Shown: in pieces, positions 22,061 to 28,432 of the stretch
How positions within the stretch are numbered: the first letter of the stretch is position 1
How the letters are laid out: each line of letters begins with the position of its first letter
Source: a virus
DNA: 28,728 bases
IMG/VR virus record: IMGVR_UViG_3300030382_000395
Span: 626-29,353 of that record
Direction: 5' to 3' (one strand)
Notes under the pieces: generated by a model
What the model was told of the DNA's origin: nothing
Seen by the model: only the letters and a program-made list of their open reading frames with translations
Databases searched by the model: none
Translations under genes and position numbers: made by a program

Positions 22061-23263
22061 TTACTGTACAAAGTACCTTCCTGCATTTGGATTATCTAAG
22101 TGATATATAATGTTATATCTTATTCCGTCTATTGCATGATTGTAGTTATCCACGTATAGCTTAGATCCTTTATCAGCATATACATAATTGTTCAATTCTT
22201 TAGCTATGTTTGTAGAATCAGGACTTACTACTAAGTGATAATCTTGCATTCTAGTAATACCACTTTCAATAGTTCCTTTTTTAACAGGCTTAATGTTTAC
22301 GCCTAAATGCTTGAGGTCTGCTATTAGTCTAGGCTCTGCTGAATCAGCAATTATAAGTTTGTCATCTACTTTGTCTAATACTATCTTAGCTAGTTCTTGA
22401 CTCTTTAAACCATTACGATAAATATGTTCTTTTAAGTAAATCTTTTTATGCTTCTTATCAATAGCAATTTCTGTAAGACTATCAGGGTCTATACTAAAGC
22501 CAAAGTCCATTCCACAAGAAGTCTGTAAGTCATCAGGATTGAATTCTCCTATTGACCAATTGTCAAATACAACTCCCTCTGCTTTGTCTAACCAGCCGCC
22601 CATTATTTTGTGAGTGTACTTTTTAAAGTTAGTATGCTTTATGCTCTTAATACGCTCTAGGAAGCTCGTAGAGAGATTATCTTTATTGTCTAGGTATGTA
22701 CTATGGATATAACATACATTGTCTCTAACGCCATTAAAACCACCTTCAACGCCTTTGCTCTCAAAGAATCTATCGTATATCCAATGTTCTTTTGTTACAG
22801 GATTTAAGATCAAGATGATTCTATTATGTATATCCTTTTCTCTAATACTAAGGTCTATTGTATCAAATATATCTTCATCAATTAATTCTTCAGCTTCATC
22901 AAGCACCCAATTAGAAACGCCTGTTAAAGATTTTAGACTTGCTGTCTGATTACCTGCTGATGTCTTAATACCTCTAAATAGAATATCTGATTTATTCTTT
23001 AAGTTTACAACTTCAGCTTTATTTACACTAAATATATCTTCATATCCTAAAAGACTTATCTTTTCTAAGAACTCAGGAATGATTGACAAGTGAGCTGACA
23101 CCATAGTGTATCTTGTAAACAATACCCTAATGTTTCTTGACATTGTAAGTAACGTCAGAAAGACTGTTACCGCAAATGACTTACCCGAACCCCGCCCGCC
23201 TGTTATTATAAAATAACGACAGTCAGACTGAAATAAGGGGTTGTATTTCTCGTTAAGATTCAG
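22061..23263 (-). CDS. Large terminase subunit (non-ATG start or +1 frameshift)
   Basis: An open frame of about 400 residues with the whole terminase motor and nuclease: Walker A GGRGSGKS (about residues 22-29, counted from CTG at 23263), Walker B VLDEAEE (about 120-126) and nuclease aspartates in GMDFG (253), IADS (307) and HAIDG (379), as in PBSX-type Terminase_3. The first ATG is at 23143 and would drop Walker A, so that start is rejected. An in-frame TAA stands at 23269-23267; CTG at 23263 (giving NLNEKYNPLFQSD) is the only plausible start. Otherwise a +1 frameshift at TCT TAA of the small subunit gene would join the two. Motor for DNA packaging. Confidence 0.85.
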   Translation of the reverse strand: MNLNEKYNPLFQSDCRYFIITGGRGSGKSFAVTVFLTLLTMSRNIRVLFTRYTMVSAHLSIIPEFLEKISLLGYEDIFSVNKAEVVNLKNKSDILFRGIKTSAGNQTASLKSLTGVSNWVLDEAEELIDEDIFDTIDLSIREKDIHNRIILILNPVTKEHWIYDRFFESKGVEGGFNGVRDNVCYIHSTYLDNKDNLSTSFLERIKSIKHTNFKKYTHKIMGGWLDKAEGVVFDNWSIGEFNPDDLQTSCGMDFGFSIDPDSLTEIAIDKKHKKIYLKEHIYRNGLKSQELAKIVLDKVDDKLIIADSAEPRLIADLKHLGVNIKPVKKGTIESGITRMQDYHLVVSPDSTNIAKELNNYVYADKGSKLYVDNYNHAIDGIRYNIIYHLDNPNAGRYFVQ

Positions 23264-23543
23264 TTTTTACAAAGTTTATTAAAGGCATATTCAGGCTTTC
23301 TTCATTTGAAGTTACATCAACTCTTTGTTGAGGTTTACCATAGAAGTATTCAAAGAATAACTTAACAGCCCATTGTTCTTTTTTCTCTAAGCCCTTTTGT
23401 AATGACTCTAAAGCCATTGGGTTCATAGGTGTTAGATTCTCTATTAGTTTTTGTTCTTCTGCTTTGCCTTTACGCCCTGCACCTTTTCTTGCTCCACCAT
23501 TGTTTGTTCGTTTATCCATAATTGAAAAAGATTGATTATTCAA
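23253..23543 (-). CDS. Small terminase subunit-like protein
   Basis: A 96-residue protein with RTNNGGARKGAGRKGKAEEQ near the start, a basic motif common in phage small terminase/DNA-binding proteins, and WAVKLFFEYFYGKPQQRVDV, which resembles the small terminase helix followed by a 'GKP' turn. It is shorter than many small subunits. It directly precedes the large terminase, with overlap, so DNA recognition for packaging is the likely role. The motif at 23553-23564 lies 9 nt upstream of its ATG. Confidence 0.65.
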   Translation of the reverse strand: MNNQSFSIMDKRTNNGGARKGAGRKGKAEEQKLIENLTPMNPMALESLQKGLEKKEQWAVKLFFEYFYGKPQQRVDVTSNEESLNMPLINFVKTES

Positions 23544-23552
23544 TCCTATACT

Positions 23553-23564
23553 ATATAATAGAAA
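23553..23564 (-). promoter_or_regulatory. Repeated intergenic motif TTTCTATTATAT (copy 4)
   Basis: Exact copy of the 12-mer, placed right after the stop of the NinB-like gene and 9 nt before the small terminase ATG. It marks the boundary between early and packaging genes, where a late promoter would be expected. Confidence 0.45.
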
Positions 23565-23948
23565 TTAGTTGTATTCATTTGGCAGCATTAGTCTGATACC
23601 TAGTTCTGTTAAAGCCCAAATCCTTATTTGGTCTGCATATACTTCAAAGTCCTTAGTGTTCATTCTTGCTGTGCTGTTTACTGTTTGAAGTCCTATCTGT
23701 TTATCGTTTATCTCTATGCTTTGCCATTCACTTGCAAACTTAACTTTGAGTGTATCGTGCATTTCGTCAGGAAAATATCCTAGCTCTTGACCTAATGGTT
23801 GTACTATACAAGCCCAATAGTAATTGTTCTGCATATTGCTTCTATTGTTTCTTTGTTTCTTTACGCTAACTATGTAATCACTATCAAGTTCTTTTAGGTA
23901 ATTAAAAAGACTCTGCTTATCTTGCTTGTTCTTTATTACAAAGTTCAA
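23565..23948 (-). CDS. NinB-like recombination protein
   Basis: A 127-residue protein with features of the NinB/Orf group: a basic run (VKKQRNNRSNMQNNYYWACI), then QELGYFPDEMHDTLKVKF and TARMNTKDFEVYADQIRIWA, ending LTELGIRLMLPNEYN. 'R..qQN.yyWa.i..pl', the 'e.H..lK..f' segment and 'sTa.mntkdf..yid.I..wA' agree with NinB-type proteins that bind ssDNA/SSB and help recombination. It overlaps the methyltransferase stop by 4 nt and lies at the end of the early block. Confidence 0.6.
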   Translation of the reverse strand: MNFVIKNKQDKQSLFNYLKELDSDYIVSVKKQRNNRSNMQNNYYWACIVQPLGQELGYFPDEMHDTLKVKFASEWQSIEINDKQIGLQTVNSTARMNTKDFEVYADQIRIWALTELGIRLMLPNEYN

Positions 23949-25447
23949 AATAATTCTTGTTGTGCTTCTGCTTGTTTCTTATCTTCTATTGCTTTATCTA
24001 TTCTTGCCTTTGCTATTTCGCAATAGTCTTTGTCTAAGTCTATCCCTACAAATTCAAACCCTTCTAAGGCACAAGCCTTCCCTGTTGAACCTGAACCCAT
24101 AAAGCAATCTAATACTATTCCGTTCTTAGGTGTTACAAGTCTTACTAAGTATTTCATTAAGTTAGTAGGTTTTACAGTTGGGTGGTGATTTTGCTTTTTA
24201 GTGTTAGTTCTGTTTCTAGGATTTTCTCCACCTTTACCATCTGCTATTTTGCGGTCTGCTTTTCTTTTATATTCAAAATCTTCTAATCCTTCATTCCTGT
24301 CTTGCTTACTTGCTTTTGCACAATAGAAAAATCTACTTGCTGAACCACTATCTCCTTTCATTTGTTTTTTTACACCTGATTGTTTCCCATATACATTTTT
24401 CCCACTTGTATTTGTATAAGGTATTGCGTTTGTGTCTCCTGTTTTCGTATAAGGAAACAAATCTTTTACCTCATCACTTCCATCGTGTATAAAGTTAGCA
24501 GGAAATCTGCCAACAGGAACTTCCCAAGATTTATTTGTATTTTTTTTATCATCAATATTCCCTACACCAAAATTGTTGCCCTTTGCTGATTTTCCATTAT
24601 ATCTATCACCTCTACTTGTATCATTTCCGACCCTACATCCATCTATATTAATACCACCTACTCCATTCTTTAATACATTATTAGCTACTGTTCCTTTAAA
24701 GGGTTTACGTGCCATTGTAATAGGCTCTAATGCAGGTTTTAATGCAGTACCCCACCCTTCCCATTGTTTTGCTTGTTCTGTTTTAGGAATACTTATATCT
24801 ACTTCTTCTGCTTTTCCTGATTTCCATTCTCCTTTACCGAAAGAAGTTCCAATTCCTGATGTTTTTTTGCCAATTACCTCTCTTTCTGCTTCAATTCTTT
24901 GTATTAGTAAATCAAACCTATTATCTAAATCAAACAGCACCTTTAATTTATTATAGTGTTCTTGTGTTGGTAGTTGTGTTCCTTTTGGTCTGCCTTCATA
25001 CCAAGAGTATAATGTAATCGTTCCAAGATAATTATCTACTTCGCTTTTTGTTATACCCTTATTCTCACGACTTTCTTTAAGGTATTTTGCCACTTTAAAA
25101 TTGTCCTCATATTTCCTACCATTTAGTTTATCAATGGCTTTACCTATATTATGACTTTTCGGAAAGCCACTACCATACACCCAAGCAATCATATCTCTTA
25201 TTTCAAATCCTGCATCTTCTATATTTACTGCCATTCTATGCTGAGTTCTTGTTCCTGCAAATGCTAACAAATATCCTCCTGGTTTTAATACCCTAAGAAC
25301 TTCTTCCCAAAGTTCTACAGTAGGAACATCGTAATCCCATTTTGAGCCCATAAACTCGATTCCGTAAGGGGGGTCAAGAACTACTGAATGAAAGTAGTTA
25401 TCAGGAAACTTCTTTAATTCTTCTAAGTTATTACCGTTTATTATCAT
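23945..25447 (-). CDS. DNA adenine-N6/cytosine-N4 methyltransferase with embedded HTH
   Basis: A 500-residue beta-class amino-methyltransferase: DPPYGIEFMGSKW (motif IV, residues 25-37) comes before the AdoMet site FMGSGSTG (motif I, about 449-456), with HHPTVKPTNLMKYLVRLVTP just ahead. Between them, residues about 118-178 look like an XRE-type HTH (AKYLKESRENKGITKSEVDN, then SWYEGRP) inserted in the recognition region, so target choice or autoregulation could involve it. There is no restriction enzyme nearby, so it probably protects phage DNA from host enzymes. It overlaps the preceding replisome-organiser gene by 17 nt. Confidence 0.85.
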   Translation of the reverse strand: MIINGNNLEELKKFPDNYFHSVVLDPPYGIEFMGSKWDYDVPTVELWEEVLRVLKPGGYLLAFAGTRTQHRMAVNIEDAGFEIRDMIAWVYGSGFPKSHNIGKAIDKLNGRKYEDNFKVAKYLKESRENKGITKSEVDNYLGTITLYSWYEGRPKGTQLPTQEHYNKLKVLFDLDNRFDLLIQRIEAEREVIGKKTSGIGTSFGKGEWKSGKAEEVDISIPKTEQAKQWEGWGTALKPALEPITMARKPFKGTVANNVLKNGVGGINIDGCRVGNDTSRGDRYNGKSAKGNNFGVGNIDDKKNTNKSWEVPVGRFPANFIHDGSDEVKDLFPYTKTGDTNAIPYTNTSGKNVYGKQSGVKKQMKGDSGSASRFFYCAKASKQDRNEGLEDFEYKRKADRKIADGKGGENPRNRTNTKKQNHHPTVKPTNLMKYLVRLVTPKNGIVLDCFMGSGSTGKACALEGFEFVGIDLDKDYCEIAKARIDKAIEDKKQAEAQQELF

Positions 25448-26102
25448 TTATTTTATCAATCATTTCTCTAGCTTTACTATATGTATCTAATTGAGCTTTT
25501 AATTTAGATGCTGGTCTTTTAGTATTCCATTTTTTAGTATTATTTTTCCATCTGATCATACGAGCTCTTAAATCCCAAGTGCGTTCAAGCTCGTATCTCA
25601 TCTTAGTTTTGCTCTTATTTTTTTCTGACCAATAGTTTAAAAAATCATTAGCCATTTCAACAGGCATTTGTAATTCTGCTGAAATTTCAGAAATTTCTGC
25701 TCCAAATTCCATTTTTTTAAATTCTACCCAAGTATGTTTATCTTTATTACTATATGTAATATTATTATTATTTATATTTATATTAGTATTATCTGTATAA
25801 ATATTTAGCTTAGGCTTATCTACCAAAGTAATAGACCTAGACAATATTTCTTTACTACCTTTTTTATATATAACATCTCTTTCAATATAGCCATGATTAT
25901 CTAATAGTCTTAGCCAATTTTGAATTGAAGCTCTGCTAACTTCATAGAGCTTACAGAAGTATTGAGTTGACGCTGTGCATTTACCATTCATATTACATAG
26001 AGCTGTTATTTCTGCATAAAGTAATTTTGCGTTAGGAGTTAAAGATTTATCATATCTTACACTAGCAGGAATAATAGCATAGTAATTAGGCTTTTCTTTC
26101 AT
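25431..26102 (-). CDS. Replisome-organiser-like winged-helix protein (right copy)
   Basis: A 223-residue homologue of the protein at 416-1018. The first half is almost the same (KLLYAEITALCNMNGKCTAS is identical), including the HTH and the IYTDNTNI linker. The second half is unrelated or strongly diverged (MPVEMANDFLNYWSEKNKSK, ELERTWDLRARMIRWKNNTK), resembling DnaT/DnaD-type helicase-loader ends. A shared origin-binding part with exchanged partner domains fits module swapping. It overlaps the DnaA-IV gene by 4 nt (ATGA) and the methyltransferase by 17 nt. Confidence 0.75.
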   Translation of the reverse strand: MKEKPNYYAIIPASVRYDKSLTPNAKLLYAEITALCNMNGKCTASTQYFCKLYEVSRASIQNWLRLLDNHGYIERDVIYKKGSKEILSRSITLVDKPKLNIYTDNTNININNNNITYSNKDKHTWVEFKKMEFGAEISEISAELQMPVEMANDFLNYWSEKNKSKTKMRYELERTWDLRARMIRWKNNTKKWNTKRPASKLKAQLDTYSKAREMIDKINDNKR

Positions 26103-26605
26103 AATATTTGCATTTCATATTTATAATCTCTAAGTGCAAACTTAACATTTTCTAATTGATTTGAAAAATCCATGTAAGAAGTTGATATAATTACTTCTAT
26201 TCTATCTGACTTAATAAGTATTTGAGCTTCATTTTTAGGGCTTTCTTTAACACCATTCTTTAACAGAAACTCTTTCATATAAAGTTTATCTACAAATACT
26301 TTCTTACTTTGTTCAATCTGCTTATAAGTCATATAAACTTTATTAAATACATCACGATATTTTTCCCAAGTATAATTACCCTGATGACATTTTTCATAAT
26401 GATAAATAGAAGCTCTATGCCTACTTAAAACTTCAGCAATAACACTATGATTAATTCCTTCTTCAGTTCTTCCTATTACTGCTGCTACCATTCTAGGTAT
26501 TTGTATTTTCTGCTTTCTACTTTTATCAGCAAGTGATCCTTTAGGCAATCCCATTACATTTGTAGTGAGGTTGCATATATGTATAAAGTTATCTTTTGAA
26601 GTCAT
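26099..26605 (-). CDS. Stand-alone DnaA domain IV-like protein (right copy)
   Basis: 168 residues from ATG at 26605 (MTSKDNFIHICNLTTNVMGL), which aligns with the start of the left copy. An upstream ATG at 26659 in the same frame would overlap the SSB-like gene by 53 nt and add residues with no match, so it is rejected. The DnaA-like HTH lies at about 28-80 (DKSRKQKIQIPRMVAAVIGR; SRHRASIYHYEKCHQ). The signature GRDHTTV is changed to SRHRASI here and NRDRTLI in the left copy. No ATPase domain. The shared C-terminal extension ends FSNQLENVKFALRDYKYEMQ. Probable binder of the iterons at 28285-28348. Confidence 0.8.
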   Translation of the reverse strand: MTSKDNFIHICNLTTNVMGLPKGSLADKSRKQKIQIPRMVAAVIGRTEEGINHSVIAEVLSRHRASIYHYEKCHQGNYTWEKYRDVFNKVYMTYKQIEQSKKVFVDKLYMKEFLLKNGVKESPKNEAQILIKSDRIEVIISTSYMDFSNQLENVKFALRDYKYEMQIL

Positions 26606-26606
26606 A

Positions 26607-27074
26607 TTAAAAAGGGAAATCGTCATTATCACCATTAAACATAGTATCTTTATTGTCAAGAATGTTCTTAGTATGTTTTTTATCTTCCATTACCCAAGCA
26701 ACAAATTCGTCAGCCACTTTTAAAATATCAGAAGTACTGCAATTACCACCACTACAATAATCTACTGCTGCCTTTAGGCTTGATTGTTTAACAATCATTT
26801 TTTGTACATTATCATTTTTTTTGTAACCACCTGAACCTAAATTACTTGAAAACTCAGGTTTTTTATATACAGGTTTTACTTTAGGAAATTTACCATTTAT
26901 AAATTCATATTCCATTTCTTGACCTTCTACAAATTTAGTTTGCTCCTGTGTCTTTGAAGAATATTCTCCTATTGAGCCATCTTCAAATTCTACTTCAAAC
27001 TTATACATTATACCATATTGTCCTTCCCAAGTTCCATTGGCTTGTACGCTTTTTACTGTGCTTGTTTTAATCAT
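26607..27074 (-). CDS. SSB-like OB-fold protein with acidic PF tail
   Basis: A 155-residue protein. Its N-terminal part (TVKSVQANGTWEGQYGIMYK, then FEVEFEDGSIGEYSS, and VEGQEMEYEFINGKFPKVKP) looks like an OB barrel. Residues about 100-130 form a helical segment (AAVDYCSGGNCSTSDILKVA), and the protein ends NGDNDDFPF, an SSB-type partner-binding tip. It is not clearly similar to the DUF3127-like protein at 1524-1835, but holds the same position just before the DnaA-IV gene (1-nt gap), so the two may be analogues. ssDNA-binding is inferred. Confidence 0.65.
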   Translation of the reverse strand: MIKTSTVKSVQANGTWEGQYGIMYKFEVEFEDGSIGEYSSKTQEQTKFVEGQEMEYEFINGKFPKVKPVYKKPEFSSNLGSGGYKKNDNVQKMIVKQSSLKAAVDYCSGGNCSTSDILKVADEFVAWVMEDKKHTKNILDNKDTMFNGDNDDFPF

Positions 27075-27075
27075 T

Positions 27076-27378
27076 TTATTTTGTTTTTATGTAGTTAATT
27101 AATTGTTCTTTTATATATTCTAATTGTTCTGTATCTATCCAATCTAAGAAGTTATAAGCATCAAAACAGATCTGAAAGTCTTTGCCATATTCATCTGTTC
27201 CTCTTAAATATACTTCGTTTTCGTGGGCTTGAAAAGTATTAATATCATTCATTCTTTTGTGTATCAATTCATCAGGTTCATCTGAAATTACTCCTGTGTA
27301 GGAGTGTTCTTCCAATTGAGAATCCGTAAATTGAGAATTGTTTTTTATTTGTGTTTCTTCTAAAGGTATTGGTATCAT
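27076..27378 (-). CDS. Hypothetical acidic early protein
   Basis: A 100-residue protein: acidic and polar N-terminal half (SQLEEHSYTGVISDEPDELI), then EVYLRGTDEYGKDFQICFDA and a helical end (WIDTEQLEYIKEQLINYIKT). No signal, membrane segment or catalytic motif. The ATG overlaps the preceding stop (ATGA), and the gene lies directly before the SSB-like gene, so it belongs to the replication operon. I recognise no family. Confidence 0.65.
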   Translation of the reverse strand: MIPIPLEETQIKNNSQFTDSQLEEHSYTGVISDEPDELIHKRMNDINTFQAHENEVYLRGTDEYGKDFQICFDAYNFLDWIDTEQLEYIKEQLINYIKTK

Positions 27379-27758
27379 ATTAAGTTTATTATTATTGGTT
27401 GAAGACTATTCTTCACATACAAATCTAAATATTCTTTTTTAACTTCTGCTTCCCATTCATCTTTTATTTGCCATCCATTCTGATCTGACATTTTACAAAA
27501 TAAATTATAAAGCTGTAGCTCTGTTCCTATTACTCTAACATCACGACCTACTGATTTGTAGTCAGAAATGTAACCACCTGATCTGCCTTTATTGTGCGAC
27601 CATACAGCACTTGCCTTCAACATAGGTTTTAGCCACCAATCCTGAGCTAGTATTACAGTATTATTTAAAGGTTTTTTAGTAAAGAAAGAAATCTTAGGCT
27701 TGTTATAATTATAACTATCTTCTTTCCAATCTTGATAATCAGCGTCTTTTATATCCAT
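27375..27758 (-). CDS. Hypothetical early protein
   Basis: A 127-residue protein rich in aromatic residues (ADYQDWKEDSYNYNKPKISF; LAQDWWLKPMLKASAVW), then GRSGGYISDYKSVGRDVRVI and a helical stretch LQLYNLFCKMSDQNGWQIKD. Mixed alpha/beta and soluble by appearance. It overlaps the membrane-protein gene by 10 nt upstream and the next gene by 4 nt. No family recognised; no homologue is visible in the left block. Confidence 0.65.
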   Translation of the reverse strand: MDIKDADYQDWKEDSYNYNKPKISFFTKKPLNNTVILAQDWWLKPMLKASAVWSHNKGRSGGYISDYKSVGRDVRVIGTELQLYNLFCKMSDQNGWQIKDEWEAEVKKEYLDLYVKNSLQPIIINLI

Positions 27759-27985
27759 TGCATTATAAGTTTAGTGATTAAAATTACTAAAGAGATCCCT
27801 ATTAAAGATATTACTAGTGTTACAATTATATCTTCTGCTGATGTGACTACACTTATTGCATAATCACTCCATTTATTATTGTACTTCCCATCTCCTAAGT
27901 ATTTAAAAAATGTTTGTAATTCGTCTGAATTAAATATTTGTTCTTTTCTTGATACTCGATTGATTACTTTAAATTGTCTTTTCAT
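27749..27985 (-). CDS. Small protein with C-terminal membrane anchor (right copy)
   Basis: A 78-residue protein: soluble N-terminal part (MKRQFKVINRVSRKEQIFNS) with DELQTFFKYLGDGKYNNKW and a C-terminal hydrophobic segment (about 52-76, DIIVTLVISLIGISLVILIT). The same size and topology as the protein at 2759-3001 and the same place in the block. The function is unknown; the conservation of topology in both blocks suggests a general need, for example attaching replication or takeover factors to the membrane. Confidence 0.7.
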   Translation of the reverse strand: MKRQFKVINRVSRKEQIFNSDELQTFFKYLGDGKYNNKWSDYAISVVTSAEDIIVTLVISLIGISLVILITKLIMQWI

Positions 27986-28003
27986 TTTATTTTAATTAAG
28001 TTA

Positions 28004-28228
28004 TTACCAATTAATTTTCTTCCAATTTTCAAATTCTTTTTTTAAGGCATTTATTTTCTTGTCAATTTCTTTTGTAATGCGTTCTTTGCCTTCTTCTAAA
28101 ATATTAATTCGTGCATTGTATTCATCCCTTTTGTCTATGTACGCTAAAAATTCAGGGGTTGGAATAATAGGGTCTAACTTTTGCATTTTATTTAATATGT
28201 TTTCGATATTTTTAGTATTAATTGCCAT
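28004..28228 (-). CDS. Small coiled-coil protein, first gene of right early operon
   Basis: A 74-residue protein: MAINTKNIENILNKMQKLDP, then PTPEFLAYIDKRDEYNARIN and a heptad-like basic/acidic helix (EGKERITKEIDKKINALKKE). No membrane or catalytic motif. It is the first gene after the origin-like region and lies about 30 nt downstream of the start site predicted for the promoter at 28268-28297. An early host-interaction or regulator protein is possible. Confidence 0.65.
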   Translation of the reverse strand: MAINTKNIENILNKMQKLDPIIPTPEFLAYIDKRDEYNARINILEEGKERITKEIDKKINALKKEFENWKKINW

Positions 28229-28267
28229 TTTCTTTGTTTATTTTTATTTTTTTTAATAATTATAGTG

Positions 28268-28297
28268 CAAACATACAACTAATATTTGAATTAACAA
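28268..28297 (-). promoter_or_regulatory. Bacteroidetes-type promoter of right early operon
   Basis: On the minus strand TTG (28297-28295), a 19-nt spacer and TATGTTTG (28275-28268) fit the Bacteroidetes consensus TTG-N19-TAnnTTTG. Transcription would begin near 28261, 33 nt ahead of the first early gene. The -33 element lies inside the iteron block, so binding of the iterons by the DnaA-IV protein could regulate it. No equally good match is seen at the left site. Confidence 0.6.
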
Positions 28298-28348
28298 CTA
28301 TATTAACACAATTATTTACAAAGTTATTAACAATTACTATGTTAATAG
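28285..28348. repeat. 12-bp iterons with DnaA-box-like 9-mers (right origin candidate)
   Basis: Same structure as 3566-3629: TTAAC-type cores at an exact 12-bp period (GAATTAACA, ATATTAACA, TTATTTACA, TTATTAACA) and one inverted GTTAATA. Ten differences in 64 positions from the left block, all in the spacers between cores. Confidence 0.6.
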
Positions 28349-28400
28349 AGAATTAAAGAGAAATAAGTAATACGATTAGTATTATTAACATATATACTAT

Positions 28401-28432
28401 AAAAATGCGTGTAGAAGCGTTTAGACGCATTA
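28401..28432 (-). terminator. Rho-independent terminator after right metallophosphoesterase
   Basis: The minus-strand stem AATGCGT/ACGCATT (28431-28425 with 28410-28404; 14-nt loop) runs into TTTTTATAG. It begins inside the stop codon (TAATGCGT) and would isolate the late operon from the early one. Confidence 0.7.

Noticed and set aside
22061-23143. Large terminase beginning at ATG 23143
   Set aside because: It would lack Walker A, which is present in frame just upstream.
24573-24956. Plus-strand frame opposite the methyltransferase
   Set aside because: It lies wholly within the methyltransferase gene, with a hydrophobic low-quality product and no leader.
23945-25447. Restriction-modification system
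   Set aside because: No endonuclease gene accompanies the methyltransferase; an orphan phage methyltransferase explains it better.
26606-26659. Longer start for the right DnaA-IV gene
   Set aside because: The extra 18 residues overlap the SSB-like gene and have no match in the left copy, which aligns from MTSKDNF.
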